Below the pieces are notes generated by a model. That model made no database searches. It saw only the letters and a list, made by a program, of their open reading frames with translations, and was not told where the DNA came from. DNA of 64,000 nt from Planctomycetota bacterium (GTDB lineage Bacteria; Planctomycetota; Planctomycetia; Isosphaerales; Isosphaeraceae), in the NCBI GenBank assembly GCA_021791715.1, contig JAJYWB010000025.1, positions 1-64,000 of the forward strand, read 5' to 3'. Of this stretch, positions 45,055 to 54,070 are shown piece after piece (the first letter of the stretch is position 1; each line of letters begins with the position of its first letter). Made by a program: the position numbers and the translations under genes.

Positions 45055-45579
45055 GTGCGAGGTTTATCGATTCTTAAACGCGTTCAAACGCGGATTTTCG
45101 GCGATTTGGATCCGCGAACGTTGATCGCGACGGGGCTTTGTTGCTTGACGGCGTTGGGTTGGGGAATGCGCGAGATCGCGTTCGCGCGAGCCAAGGCCGA
45201 AACGCTCAAGTCGCGAACGATCGACGTGAGCGAGGTGACGATGAAAGAGGCCGATTTCAACGGGTCGAGGGCGGGCGAAAACGGGGTTTACATCGCCGGC
45301 GACACCCCTGCGAGTTCGAATTTCGTGACGGGCCGGTTCACGATCGATCCCGGCAAAACGCCGCACAAGCCGCACACGCACGTTGAAGAAGAGATCATGA
45401 TCGTCGAAAAGGGAACGGGCGAGATCTTCTGCGACGGCAAGACGACGAAGGTGGGCCCCGGCTCGGTGATGTTCACAACCCCGCACGCTCCGCACGGGAT
45501 CGAGAACACGGGCAAAGATCCGCTCACCTTTTATTATGTGAAATGGGCGCCCGGTCGACGCGCGAACGCTTCGAACTGA
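45055..45579 (+). CDS. Membrane-anchored cupin-domain protein
   Basis: 174 residues from the GTG at 45055, chosen because a perfect AGGAGG lies at 45044-45049. An N-terminal membrane segment (about 23-42, LIATGLCCLTALGWGMREIAFA) is followed by a single cupin barrel. Metal-site motifs: KPHTHVEEEIMIVEKGTGE (His-x-His...Glu) and APHGIENTGKDPLTF (His), so three His and one Glu can hold a metal. It resembles small cupins of unknown ligand. The frame extends upstream through the preceding terminator, but without starts or signals. Confidence 0.85.
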   Translation: MRGLSILKRVQTRIFGDLDPRTLIATGLCCLTALGWGMREIAFARAKAETLKSRTIDVSEVTMKEADFNGSRAGENGVYIAGDTPASSNFVTGRFTIDPGKTPHKPHTHVEEEIMIVEKGTGEIFCDGKTTKVGPGSVMFTTPHAPHGIENTGKDPLTFYYVKWAPGRRANASN

Positions 45580-45618
45580 CGCCCTCCGGTTAAAGATCGA
45601 CCTCGCTCGGTTGGGAGT

Positions 45619-46509
45619 TCATCCCAGGCCGAGCAGGTCGTTCATGCGTTTGACGACGTCTTTGAGCGACGCCGCGTCGCCGTAGCCGACCTCGGCGGTG
45701 AACCAACCTCGATAGCCGATCTCGGCGAACGCTTGCCGAACGGCTTTCCAGTCGATCTCCCCCTCGCCGAGACGATAATCGAACCGTTTCGGCTTGGCGT
45801 ATTCTTTGATATGTACCTTTAGAATTCTGGACCCGAGATCGCGAATCCATTGTTCGGGATAACCGTATTCGACGACGTTGCCGACGTCGAAATACGCGCC
45901 GACCGATTTGCTCTCGAACGAATCGACGAACCGCGCGAACTCGGGCGCGCTGAGCAAAAACCGGTTCCAAACCTCCTCGATCGCGATCTTGATCCCGTGC
46001 TTCTCGGCGTCGGGGAGAATCTTACGAATATTCTCTTGTGAACGAGCGAACGCTTCTTTGTATGAAACTTTTTTGGTGACGACCGCGGGGACGAGGAGGA
46101 CGGTCGTTCCTCCGTACGCGGCGCAATCGGCGATCGATTTGCGGATCGCCTCCAAACCTCGATCGACGACCGCGGGATCGGGATCGGAAAGCGGCGAATC
46201 CCAGTGCCGCGACCCCGACACTCCGTGGATCACGATCCCCGTTTTTTCCCTGGCGCGAAGGACTTCGTCGCGGTCGAGCTTGTTCGGGCTAAGGAGTTCG
46301 ACTCCGTCGAAGCCCGCCTCGCGCAGCCGCTCGAAATGAGGGAGGATCGGCCCCTCGGTCACGCCGAGCATAAAAGCCTTGCGCGGCCTCGAAGAATCGG
46401 ACGAAGGCTCGCCTCGCGCGGGCTTTTCAATCAGCGAAGCCGCCGCGGTCGCCGTCGCGATCCCCACCCCAGCGGCCTTGAGGAACGTACGTCGATCAAG
46501 ATCAATCAT
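45619..46509 (-). CDS. Secreted sugar-phosphate isomerase/epimerase-like TIM barrel (Tat substrate)
   Basis: 296 residues: Tat motif DRRTFLKAAGVG with hydrophobic region and Ala-rich cleavage site, then an AP-endonuclease-2-type TIM barrel (about 45-290). Visible elements: REAGFDGVELLSP, HGVSGSRHWDSPL, IKIAIEEVWNRFLLSAPEFARFVDSF (Glu metal ligand), VGAYFDVGN (Asp), LKVHIKEY (His) and WFTAEVGYG (Glu). These are the metal ligands of xylose-isomerase-like enzymes such as hydroxypyruvate isomerase or tagatose epimerase. Tat export of such proteins is common in planctomycetes. Substrate unknown. It lies 121 bp after gatB and may be read from the same or its own promoter. Confidence 0.87.
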   Translation of the reverse strand: MIDLDRRTFLKAAGVGIATATAAASLIEKPARGEPSSDSSRPRKAFMLGVTEGPILPHFERLREAGFDGVELLSPNKLDRDEVLRAREKTGIVIHGVSGSRHWDSPLSDPDPAVVDRGLEAIRKSIADCAAYGGTTVLLVPAVVTKKVSYKEAFARSQENIRKILPDAEKHGIKIAIEEVWNRFLLSAPEFARFVDSFESKSVGAYFDVGNVVEYGYPEQWIRDLGSRILKVHIKEYAKPKRFDYRLGEGEIDWKAVRQAFAEIGYRGWFTAEVGYGDAASLKDVVKRMNDLLGLG

Positions 46510-46630
46510 ATAAATATCCTTGTTGATCGATTCGATGTTATCGGCGTGGAATCGAGACGCGGGTTGATCCGGGCTCGACCTTCCCGATTCAGGTTAACAC
46601 CGCGATCGCGGCGACGCCGGCGGGTCGGGG

Positions 46631-48112
46631 TTAACTCGCGAGGATTTCCGAAAGTTTGGCTTCGAGAACCTCGCCGACTTTGGCGGGATCTGCTTTACCC
46701 CCCGTCGCCTTCATCACCTGACCGCGGAGGAAGCCTCGAACCGCGTCGGGCTTTTTCTTGCCCCCTTTCAGGTCTTCGATCGCTTTGGGATTCGCCGCGA
46801 TCGCGGCCTCGACCGCGGCCTGAATCGTCGCGACGTCCGAAACCATTCGGTAGCCGCCGGCCTCGATGACCGCCTCGGCGGACTCTCCCGAATCGATCAT
46901 CTTGGCCAGAACCTCGCGCCCTTGATTCGTATTCAATTCACCTCGTTTGATGCGATTGATCAGATCGGCGAGCGCCGCGGGGCCGACGGGAAATGTCGCG
47001 ATTTCGAGCTTGCGTTCCTTGACGACACGGAGGACGTCTTGCTGAACCCAGTTGCTCGCGAGCTTGTATTCTCCCGTCTTTTTGGCCGCTTCGTCAAAAT
47101 AATCGGCGACGTCTTGGCCTTGTTCGACAAGGACGTTGGCGTCGTACGCCGAAAGGCCGTATTCGGTTTCAAACCGGCGGCGCCGCTCGCCGGGAAGCTC
47201 GCCGACCGATTGTTTGATCCGTGCGATCCAGGCTTCGTCGACGACGACGGGAACGAGATCGGGCTCGGGAAAATAACGGTAATCCGCGGCGGTCTCTTTG
47301 GTTCGCTGGGGTTTGGTGATTCCCAAGTCTTCGTCCCAACCGCGCGTTTCTTTATGAGCCTGATCGATCGTCAAGCCGTCGTCGAGCCATTTGCGATACT
47401 GCCGATCGGCCTCGTACGCGAGCGCTCGCTCGACCGATCGAAAACTGTTCAGGTTCTTAATCTCAACAATCGGTGTGGCGTATTTTTTACCGTCTTTGGG
47501 GATATGGAGGTTGATGTTGGCGTCGCAGCGGAGCGAACCCTCCTGCATTTCGCAATCGGACACTCCAAGATAACGAAGCGTGAGACGGAGCTCTTCAAGG
47601 CACGCTTTGGCGTCGGCGGGGGAGCGGAGATCGGGCTCGGTGACGATCTCGAGCAAAGGGATGCCGGCGCGGTTGAGATCGACCTCGGAATCGCCTCCCG
47701 ATGCGTGGATTAATTTACCCGTGTCTTCCTCGAGGTGAACGCGGATCAGGCGGACGTCGCCCGAGCCTCCTCCGCCGTCTCGTCGCGCCGGGTTTTCCAG
47801 CCTTCCGCCGCGGCTGAACGGAAGATCGTACTGGCTGATCTGATAATTTTTGGGGAGATCGGGGTAATAATAATTTTTTCGATCCCATTTGGTGAACGTG
47901 CTGATCTCGGCGCGGAGAGCGACCGCGGTTTTGAGCGCGAGCTCGAACGCCTTGCGATTCATCACGGGCAAAGTTCCGGGTAAACCGAGCGAGACGGGAT
48001 CGGTCTGGGTGTTGGGGGGAAGGCCGAATTTCGTCCCGCTCGACGAGAACATCTTGCTCTCGGTCGTCAGTTGCACGTGCACTTCCAGGCCGATAACGAT
48101 CGTGTAATCCAT
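46631..48112 (-). CDS. gatB: Asp-tRNA(Asn)/Glu-tRNA(Gln) amidotransferase subunit B
   Basis: 493 residues from ATG 48112. GatB binds the misacylated Glu-tRNA(Gln) or Asp-tRNA(Asn), activates it with ATP, and amidates it with ammonia from GatA. The family start YTIVIGLEVHVQL, then LGLPGTLPVMN, KNYYYPDLPKNYQISQYD, IPLLEIVTEPDLRSPADA, MQEGSLRCDANIN and a C-terminal YqeY-like tail (VRGFLRGQVMKATGGKADP) are all present. The GTG at 48142 overlaps the stop of the preceding gene (GTGA) and could add 10 residues; the family start favours 48112. Unusually, two unrelated genes separate it from gatA. Confidence 0.97.
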   Translation of the reverse strand: MDYTIVIGLEVHVQLTTESKMFSSSGTKFGLPPNTQTDPVSLGLPGTLPVMNRKAFELALKTAVALRAEISTFTKWDRKNYYYPDLPKNYQISQYDLPFSRGGRLENPARRDGGGGSGDVRLIRVHLEEDTGKLIHASGGDSEVDLNRAGIPLLEIVTEPDLRSPADAKACLEELRLTLRYLGVSDCEMQEGSLRCDANINLHIPKDGKKYATPIVEIKNLNSFRSVERALAYEADRQYRKWLDDGLTIDQAHKETRGWDEDLGITKPQRTKETAADYRYFPEPDLVPVVVDEAWIARIKQSVGELPGERRRRFETEYGLSAYDANVLVEQGQDVADYFDEAAKKTGEYKLASNWVQQDVLRVVKERKLEIATFPVGPAALADLINRIKRGELNTNQGREVLAKMIDSGESAEAVIEAGGYRMVSDVATIQAAVEAAIAANPKAIEDLKGGKKKPDAVRGFLRGQVMKATGGKADPAKVGEVLEAKLSEILAS

Positions 48113-48138
48113 GGAACCCGAGCCTTCAATAAAACGAA

Positions 48139-48543
48139 TCACTTCTTGCCTTGAACACGCTTGCGTGGAACGTACTTGATCAACTCTTGGGGGATATGAA
48201 CGTAAGGCGCCCCGGTGGGAAAAGGTTTTTCCTCGGCGAATTCCTTCGGTCCGCGGACGACGAGATCCACCGCCGACAACACGTGCGGTTCATCGGCCAA
48301 TGCGGATTTAAGATAATGCCAAACCTCGATAAATCGTTCATCTCGGCTTTTGTGATCGTAATCCGAGGCGACGAATTCGAGATAAATCCTCCTCCAATCG
48401 GAGTTAACGACGACGTCTATGTAATAATCCCCTCGCGTGAAATCCGCGTCTTCGGCGTATTTCCAGTGTTTTTTTCGAGCGAATTCATGAATAGCTCGCG
48501 ATACGATTCGGACCGCGGTCCGCATCACCGGTTCGAGATCCAT
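48139..48543 (-). CDS. Hypothetical protein between gatA and gatB
   Basis: 134 residues, not recognised. It appears to be a soluble alpha/beta protein: an N-terminal helix (TAVRIVSRAIHEFARKKH), strands DYYIDVVVN and RIYLEFVASDYD, a helix with RFIEVWHYLKSAL, then AVDLVVRGPKEF and a basic tail (KYVPRKRVQGKK). GGAG lies seven bases before the ATG. It overlaps the HEPN gene by 19 bp and touches the gatB frame, so translation should be coupled. It lacks the GS...DxD signature of the nucleotidyltransferases that usually pair with HEPN proteins. It could be the partner of that HEPN protein, but this is conjecture. Confidence 0.75.
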   Translation of the reverse strand: MDLEPVMRTAVRIVSRAIHEFARKKHWKYAEDADFTRGDYYIDVVVNSDWRRIYLEFVASDYDHKSRDERFIEVWHYLKSALADEPHVLSAVDLVVRGPKEFAEEKPFPTGAPYVHIPQELIKYVPRKRVQGKK

Positions 48544-48968
48544 ACGAATACTCCATCTTGAGGATGATTGAGTTTCAAAAAAAAATCTTCCGCCTTGGAC
48601 TTGTCCCAGTGAAGACTCGGCGTGTAACGCAAATCATTAAGTTCTTTGATCGAAACCAGTTTTATCTCGTTCCAATTACTCCTTAATATCGAATTGTTTT
48701 CGTTGATGAGCGCGCTCGACAGCCCGGAAAGAATTAAAAGCTCGTCGATGTTGTGAATTTCAAAAGCGGTCGGCAACGCAATCAAATCGAGGACGCGACA
48801 AATTTTTACCTTTAAGAGAATCTCGAGCGAGTAGATTCCCATCGCGATCGCCGACGCGTATCGCCCTTCTCGCATCAATAGCTCGGCTTCCGTCATCCGT
48901 TCTTGGGATGCGATCGCGAGTTCAACCGCGGAGGTTCCAAGCTTCGCGTACGATCGATCCTTCGCCAT
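48525..48968 (-). CDS. HEPN-domain protein between gatA and gatB
   Basis: 147 residues, all-helical. The central region (AELLMREGRYASAIAMGIYSLEILLKVKICRVL) followed by a His-Asn-Ile-Asp-Glu-Leu-Leu segment (about residues 72-78) matches the HEPN pattern A..Y..A...LE..LK......H.L..L. The catalytic Rx4-6H of HEPN ribonucleases is not evident, so nuclease activity is doubtful. The ATG overlaps the gatA stop (TAATG) and has GGAG eight bases upstream. The 3' end overlaps the next gene by 19 bp. HEPN proteins usually act in toxin-antitoxin or defence pairs; presence inside a gatCAB operon is unusual. Confidence 0.72.
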   Translation of the reverse strand: MAKDRSYAKLGTSAVELAIASQERMTEAELLMREGRYASAIAMGIYSLEILLKVKICRVLDLIALPTAFEIHNIDELLILSGLSSALINENNSILRSNWNEIKLVSIKELNDLRYTPSLHWDKSKAEDFFLKLNHPQDGVFVWISNR

Positions 48969-50461
48969 TATAACAACTCCGGCCGACGATCGCCCCAATC
49001 GCTCGCTCGCTCGTAAAGCCGCGCGGCGCGGAGGAGAGTCTCCTCGGCGAAAGCCGGCGCGAGCAACTGCAGGCCGATCGGCAGCCCCGATCGCGTCAGT
49101 CCGCACGGCACGCTGATTCCGGGAATCCCCGCGAGGTTCGCAGTAATTGTGAAAATATCCGAAAGATACATCGCCAACGGATCGGCGACTCGCTCGCCAA
49201 GCTTGAACGCGGGGGTCGGCGAAGTCGGTCCCAAAACGACGTCCACCTTTTGAAACGCCTGATCGAAATCGTCGCGAATGAGCCGACGAACCCGCAACGC
49301 CTGGTTGTAATACTGATCGGCGTAGCCCGCCGAAAGCGCGAAGGTTCCGAGCATGATGCGCCGCTTCACCTCGGCGCCGAACCCCTCGGCTCGGCTCGCC
49401 ATCATCATCCGGATCAGCGGCGGAATCTCGGCCTCCTCGGGAGAAACCGGCGAAAAATCCGCGGCGCGATGCCCGTAGATCGTGCCGTCGTACCGCGCCA
49501 AATTGCTTGAACACTCGGCCGGAGCGACGATGTAATACGCAGGGACGCCGTATTTCGATCGGGGCAAACCGACCTCTTCAATAAGGGCGCCCTGTTCTTT
49601 AAATACGTTGATCGCCGCTCGAATCGAGGCTTCGACCTCGGGGTCGAGTCCCTCGCCGAGGAACTCGCGCACGACGCCGATTCGGAGCGGTCGATCGAAC
49701 GGTTTTTCGAGCGTTTCGAGATAATTCGGCACGGGCAGATCGACGCTCGTCGAATCGTTCGCGTCGCGCCCCGAGACGACTTGCAACAAAAGAGCCGCGT
49801 CGGCGACGTTATGCGCGAACGGGCCGATCTGATCGAGCGAGCTGGCGAACGCGATCAATCCATATCGGCTCACGCGACCGTATGTCGGTTTCAGCCCGAC
49901 GACACCGCAAAGCGACGCGGGTTGGCGGATCGACCCTCCCGTATCCGAGCCGAGCGAAAGAGGGGCGAGATCGGCCGCGACCGCGGCGGCGGAGCCCCCC
50001 GACGATCCTCCCGGAATGCGGGTTTCGTCCCAGGGGTTTAAAGTGGGCCCGTAAACGCTGTTTTCGGTCGACGACCCCATCGCGAACTCGTCCATGTTCG
50101 TCTTGCCGAAAAGGATCGCGTCGGCGGCCTTCAGTTTGGCGATCGCGGTCGCGTCGTACGGGGGTTTGAACCCGCGGAGCATTCGGCTGCCGCAAGTCGT
50201 CGGCTCGCCGTTTACACATAAAAGATCTTTGATCGCGACCGGAACTCCCGCGAGCGGACCGAGCGGCTCGTTCGCGGCGCGTTTGCGATCGACCTCACGC
50301 GCCTGCGCCAGCACGTTTTCGGGATCAATATGCACGAAGACGTTCAGCCGGTCGAACTTCCGGGCGCGGTCGAGGTAGGCGCGAGCGACCTCCTCGGCGC
50401 CGATCGCCTTCGAGCCCAACAAGCCGAGCAGTCCGCTCGCCGTCGAACGGGTCGGATCCAT
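48968..50461 (-). CDS. gatA: Glu-tRNA(Gln) amidotransferase subunit A
   Basis: 497 residues of the amidase-signature family. GatA hydrolyses glutamine and channels ammonia to GatB. The catalytic triad region is clear: PVAIKDLL (Lys), then GGSSGGSAAAVAADL (Ser) and SDTGGSIRQPASLCGVVGLKPTYG (Ser nucleophile). NMDEFAMGSSTENS and the C-terminal GIPGISVPCG are also standard. Length is typical. AGGATG precedes the ATG. It is 66 bp after gatC, and its stop overlaps the start of the HEPN gene. Confidence 0.97.
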   Translation of the reverse strand: MDPTRSTASGLLGLLGSKAIGAEEVARAYLDRARKFDRLNVFVHIDPENVLAQAREVDRKRAANEPLGPLAGVPVAIKDLLCVNGEPTTCGSRMLRGFKPPYDATAIAKLKAADAILFGKTNMDEFAMGSSTENSVYGPTLNPWDETRIPGGSSGGSAAAVAADLAPLSLGSDTGGSIRQPASLCGVVGLKPTYGRVSRYGLIAFASSLDQIGPFAHNVADAALLLQVVSGRDANDSTSVDLPVPNYLETLEKPFDRPLRIGVVREFLGEGLDPEVEASIRAAINVFKEQGALIEEVGLPRSKYGVPAYYIVAPAECSSNLARYDGTIYGHRAADFSPVSPEEAEIPPLIRMMMASRAEGFGAEVKRRIMLGTFALSAGYADQYYNQALRVRRLIRDDFDQAFQKVDVVLGPTSPTPAFKLGERVADPLAMYLSDIFTITANLAGIPGISVPCGLTRSGLPIGLQLLAPAFAEETLLRAARLYERASDWGDRRPELL

Positions 50462-50527
50462 GATTTTACATCCTATTCTTTATATCGTTAAATTTTTAAA
50501 AATTGACGAATCACCTCGACGGGTCGG

Positions 50528-50815
50528 TCAATCGAGCACCGCGGGGACGAGGAAACCCTCGAAGTTCTTTTTGGGGGCGTTGGCGAGCGCCGCTTCGCGC
50601 GGCAGCGACGGCCCGACGACGTCGTCGCGAAACACGTTGCGAACGTCGACCCCGTGAGCCAGCGGTTCGACCCCCGTCACGTCGAGCTCGCCGAGCGTCG
50701 CCACGAAATCGACGATCTGGTTGAGCTGGCCGGTGAACATGTCTAAATCTCCAGGGCTCAAACGGAGCCTGGCCAGCATGCCGACCCGGGCGACCTCCTC
50801 GCGCGTCAAACTCAT
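50528..50815 (-). CDS. gatC: Glu-tRNA(Gln) amidotransferase subunit C
   Basis: 95 residues from ATG 50815 (GAGG upstream). GatC is the small belt that holds GatA and GatB together. Recognisable: LTREEVARVGMLARLRLSP, LNQIVDFVATLGELDVTGVEPLAH and the C-terminal KNFEGFLVPAVLD (FxVP). It is the first gene of the minus-strand operon gatC, gatA, HEPN, unknown, gatB. The presence of GatCAB implies indirect synthesis of Gln-tRNA and/or Asn-tRNA in this organism. Confidence 0.95.
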   Translation of the reverse strand: MSLTREEVARVGMLARLRLSPGDLDMFTGQLNQIVDFVATLGELDVTGVEPLAHGVDVRNVFRDDVVGPSLPREAALANAPKKNFEGFLVPAVLD

Positions 50816-51067
50816 CGTCTTATCCTCAATCGTTTTGTCAAAATCTCGCGCCGGCGAACCGGAACGAGGTAGTTTCTCAAACGCTCCCGATCGGTTCAAG
50901 GTCGAACGCGATGATCGCTCGGGAGGCGTCGGAATTCTCCCTCGATCGACCCGCTGGACCCGACGCCCGGGCGACGCTACGATCGGAGCGATCGTTAAAT
51001 CACACGCCTACGGTCGTTCCTAAATCGCACAGCGAGGCGCTGCGTTGAACCGCTTTGAGGAGCCCGC

Positions 51068-51937
51068 ATGATGAAATACGCGTTCACCCTATTGATTACG
51101 TTGATCACGACCGCGGCGGCTTTCGTCGCCGATTCGAGTCGCGATCGAAACGTCTTCGCCGCCCAGGCCTCCGCGGACGACTTCGCCAAGGTGGAAATCC
51201 GCAAGGCCGACGCTCCCAGAAGCGATCAAAACGCCAAATCGACCGACCCCTCCAGAGACGCGAAGAAAGAAAAACCCAAACCCCCTCCCCCGCCGAGCAC
51301 GACCGAGCCCGCTCCCAGGTCCGATCAAGGCTGGTGGATGAAAAAGCATGAACAATTTTTGGAAAGCGTGAAACGAGGCGACGCCGAGGTGATATTCATC
51401 GGCGATTCGATCACGCAAGGCTGGGAGGGGGGCGGAAAATCGATCTGGCGCCGTTGGTACGAACCGCGCAAGGCGATCAACCTGGGAATCGGCGGCGATC
51501 AAACGCAACACGTTCTTTGGCGGCTCGATCACGGCGAGGTCGACGGTATTCATCCCAAGGTCGCGGTCGTGATGATCGGAACCAACAACACGGGAAGGAA
51601 CACTCCCGAGCAGATAGCCGACGGGGTGAAGGCGATCGTCGAAAAACTGAGATCGAAACTCCCCAAGACCAAAATCCTCCTGCTGGCGATCTTCCCCCGC
51701 GATCAAAAACCCGAGGGAGAAAAACGACGTCGCGTCAAAGCCGCCAACGAGATCATCGCCAAGTTCGACGACGGCAAAACCGTTAAATATCTGGATATCG
51801 GCGATCGTTTTATCGAAACCGACGGTACGATTTCAAAAGAGATCATGCCGGATTATCTTCATCTCACAAGCAAAGGTTATCGAATCTGGGCCGACGCGAT
51901 CGAGCCGACTCTGTGGGTGATGACACAAAGCGATTGA
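51068..51937 (+). CDS. Secreted SGNH/GDSL esterase (PAF-acetylhydrolase-like)
   Basis: 289 residues. A signal peptide (about 1-20) is followed by a Lys/Pro-rich linker (~35-85, PKPPPPPSTTEPAP) and an SGNH domain. Block I is FIGDSITQGWE (Ser nucleophile), block II NLGIGGDQTQHVLWRL (Gly), block III MIGTNNTG (Asn) and block V DYLHLTSKGYRIWADAI (Asp-x-x-His). This is the platelet-activating-factor-acetylhydrolase-like branch, often esterases acting on polysaccharide acetyl groups in planctomycetes. Monocistronic as far as can be seen. An ATG one codon later could serve equally as start. Confidence 0.9.
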   Translation: MMKYAFTLLITLITTAAAFVADSSRDRNVFAAQASADDFAKVEIRKADAPRSDQNAKSTDPSRDAKKEKPKPPPPPSTTEPAPRSDQGWWMKKHEQFLESVKRGDAEVIFIGDSITQGWEGGGKSIWRRWYEPRKAINLGIGGDQTQHVLWRLDHGEVDGIHPKVAVVMIGTNNTGRNTPEQIADGVKAIVEKLRSKLPKTKILLLAIFPRDQKPEGEKRRRVKAANEIIAKFDDGKTVKYLDIGDRFIETDGTISKEIMPDYLHLTSKGYRIWADAIEPTLWVMTQSD

Positions 51938-52090
51938 TCGAGTTCGAAGCTTCGGCGTTCTAAACGATCGAACCGCTCGGCGGTAAGAACGGTTTAAACT
52001 TCGGCTCGCCGAGCCCGGAGTCGTCGACTTTTCAATTGAAATCGCCCTGTATCGCCGTCATTCCGTATCGTGTTCCGAAGGAGATCCGAC

Positions 52091-53122
52091 GTGGCGACCT
52101 TGCTCGAATGCACCGTGATCGGCAGTTGGGCCATGCCCGGCTGGTTCGATCGGTTCAATGCCGAGGTCGCGGCGAATCCGACGGTTTACGGGTCGTACGA
52201 TCGCGACGAGGCGCTCCGCGACGCGGTTCGTCTGGCGATCGCCGATCAATTGGGCGCGGGTCTCGACCGGATAAGCGACGGCGAGATGCGCCGCGTTGAT
52301 TTCAATCTAGGTTTCTATGATTATTTAAAAGGAATTGAACCGATTCCGCGGGCGCGGCTTTGGGGACCGCCGGCGCACGATCAACGGTCGAGATACCGCT
52401 GCGTGGGCGAGCTTAAGGCGCCTTCGGGCCTGGGGCTCGTCGACGAATACCGCCGGTTTCGCGAACTGACCGACGCTCCGGGGATGATACCGGTTCCGGG
52501 ACCGTTCACGCTCGCGGGCTGTATCGACGGCGGATCGATTTATCGCGACCGTTCGGCGGTCGCCGAGGCGCTCGTCCCGATCGTCAACGCCGAATTGAAA
52601 GCGGTCGTCGCCGCGGGCGCCGATTTTGTTCAAATCGACGAACCGAGTTTCGCGTGCAGGCCCGATCGTCCCGAGATCTTCCTCGATCTTGTGGAAAGAA
52701 CGGTCGAAGGCGTCAAAGCATATATAAGTATGCATATGTGTTTCGGGAATTATCGGGCGCGGGCGACGGGAATGCGTTCGTACGCTCCATTGTTTCCGGC
52801 GATCGGCGCGGCGAAGGTGAATCGGCTGGCGCTCGAGTTCGCGAGTCGCGAACTCGCGGAGATCGAACTGCTCGGAGCGCTTCCCAAAACGATGGACGTC
52901 GCCGTAGGGCTTGTTGATGTGAAGAATAGTTGGATCGAGCCTCCCGAATACGTGGCCGATCGGCTCAGGCGCGTTCTCGAGATCGTTCCTGCCGAAAGGA
53001 CGGCGATCACCCCCGATTGCGGATTTTCTCAGACGGCGCGGAGCGTCGCGGTCGCGAAGGCGCGGGCGATGACCGACGGCGTGAAGATCGTGCGTAAGGA
53101 GCTCGGACATGCCGGCTCTTAA
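52091..53122 (+). CDS. Cobalamin-independent methionine-synthase-like (MetE C-terminal domain) protein
   Basis: 343 residues from the GTG at 52091, with AAGGAG (52079-52084) upstream. It contains only the C-terminal catalytic barrel of MetE: VIGSWAMPGW, DGEMRRVDF, PVPGPFTLAG, VQIDEPSF, SMHMCFGNY (zinc His and Cys) and TPDCGFSQ (zinc Cys). Full MetE is about 750 residues, so this is the short form used as a methyltransferase-type enzyme with unknown methyl donor or acceptor, not proof of methionine synthesis. It overlaps the MBL gene by 14 bp, and the two are presumably one functional unit. Confidence 0.87.
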   Translation: MATLLECTVIGSWAMPGWFDRFNAEVAANPTVYGSYDRDEALRDAVRLAIADQLGAGLDRISDGEMRRVDFNLGFYDYLKGIEPIPRARLWGPPAHDQRSRYRCVGELKAPSGLGLVDEYRRFRELTDAPGMIPVPGPFTLAGCIDGGSIYRDRSAVAEALVPIVNAELKAVVAAGADFVQIDEPSFACRPDRPEIFLDLVERTVEGVKAYISMHMCFGNYRARATGMRSYAPLFPAIGAAKVNRLALEFASRELAEIELLGALPKTMDVAVGLVDVKNSWIEPPEYVADRLRRVLEIVPAERTAITPDCGFSQTARSVAVAKARAMTDGVKIVRKELGHAGS

Positions 53123-53990
53123 TGAAAATATTATCGAACATAAGTTGATTGAACCGGCGCTCGCGGACGAAGCTTTGCTCGCGCAAATCGGCTCGACGCG
53201 GCTCGAGCCGCGATCGATCGCGTTTTGGCCGCTGGGGCAAAGCGGTTTTTTGATCAAAAGTCGTTTTGGAACGTTTGTGATCGACCCTTATCTATCCGAA
53301 TCGCTCACGCGCAAATACGCGAACACGGCGCGGCCGCACGTCAGAATGACCCGCGCGCCGTTGCGCGGCGCGGATCTTTCCTTCGTGGATCTGATGATCG
53401 CCAGTCATAAGCATTCGGATCATCTCGACCCCGAGACGACGCGGGAGATCCTCGACGCTTCACCGCGAGCGTCGTTGATCATTCCCGAGGCGCTGCGCGA
53501 TTACGCGGTCGGTCTCGGTCTCGACGACCGTCGGCTGATCGGACTCGACGCGGGAGGGACGGTCGAGTTTGGAGGAGCGCGGATTCGAGCGATCCCCTCG
53601 GCGCACGAGGGGCTCGACGTGGACGATTCAGGCCGGCATCTTTATCTCGGATACGTGATCGAGATCGACGGGATTCGGCTTTATCACAGCGGAGACACGA
53701 TCGTTTACGACCGACTGATCGGCGAGCTGGGCGCCGCGGCTTTCGACCTTTTATTCCTGCCGATCAACGGCCGAGATCGAGCTCGCGGAGTTCCTGGAAA
53801 TATGAACATAGCCGAGGCGATCGACCTCGCGTGCGCGGTTCGTCCGCGTTACGTCGTCCCGCATCATTACGACATGTTTACATTTAACTCGGCGAACGTC
53901 GCCGAGTTTCTGATCGACGCCGAGCGGCTGCCGGAGGGGGTCGCGGCGATCGCGCCGAAGTGCGGCGAACGAACGATCGTTTCTCGATAG
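53109..53990 (+). CDS. MBL-fold metallo-hydrolase, UlaG (ascorbate-6-phosphate lactonase)-like
   Basis: 293 residues, cytosolic. Metallo-beta-lactamase fold with SHKHSDHLD (HxHxDH) near residues 97-105, PSAHEG, and YHSGDTIVYD, the metal-binding Asp of the family. PLGQSGFLIKS near the N-terminus and PHHYDMFTFN near the C-terminus resemble UlaG-type lactonases. Substrate unknown; a sugar-lactone role would fit the next gene, xylulokinase, 80 bp downstream. Its start lies inside the MetE-like gene (14-bp overlap), implying translational coupling. Confidence 0.87.
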   Translation: MPALNENIIEHKLIEPALADEALLAQIGSTRLEPRSIAFWPLGQSGFLIKSRFGTFVIDPYLSESLTRKYANTARPHVRMTRAPLRGADLSFVDLMIASHKHSDHLDPETTREILDASPRASLIIPEALRDYAVGLGLDDRRLIGLDAGGTVEFGGARIRAIPSAHEGLDVDDSGRHLYLGYVIEIDGIRLYHSGDTIVYDRLIGELGAAAFDLLFLPINGRDRARGVPGNMNIAEAIDLACAVRPRYVVPHHYDMFTFNSANVAEFLIDAERLPEGVAAIAPKCGERTIVSR

Positions 53991-54034
53991 GTTTCCGTTC
54001 AATCGAGATTTTAGGGCGGATCGACGGTCTCATT

Positions 54035-54049
54035 TAAGTCGTCGACTTA
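54035..54049. promoter_or_regulatory. Inverted repeat upstream of xylB, possible operator
   Basis: TAAGTCG-T-CGACTTA, a 7-bp perfect dyad around one base, lies 22 bp before the xylB ATG. Position fits a repressor site, but no regulator gene is nearby and the symmetric sequence may be chance. Confidence 0.25.
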
Positions 54050-54070
54050 CAAAAGCATAAGGGAATAGCG

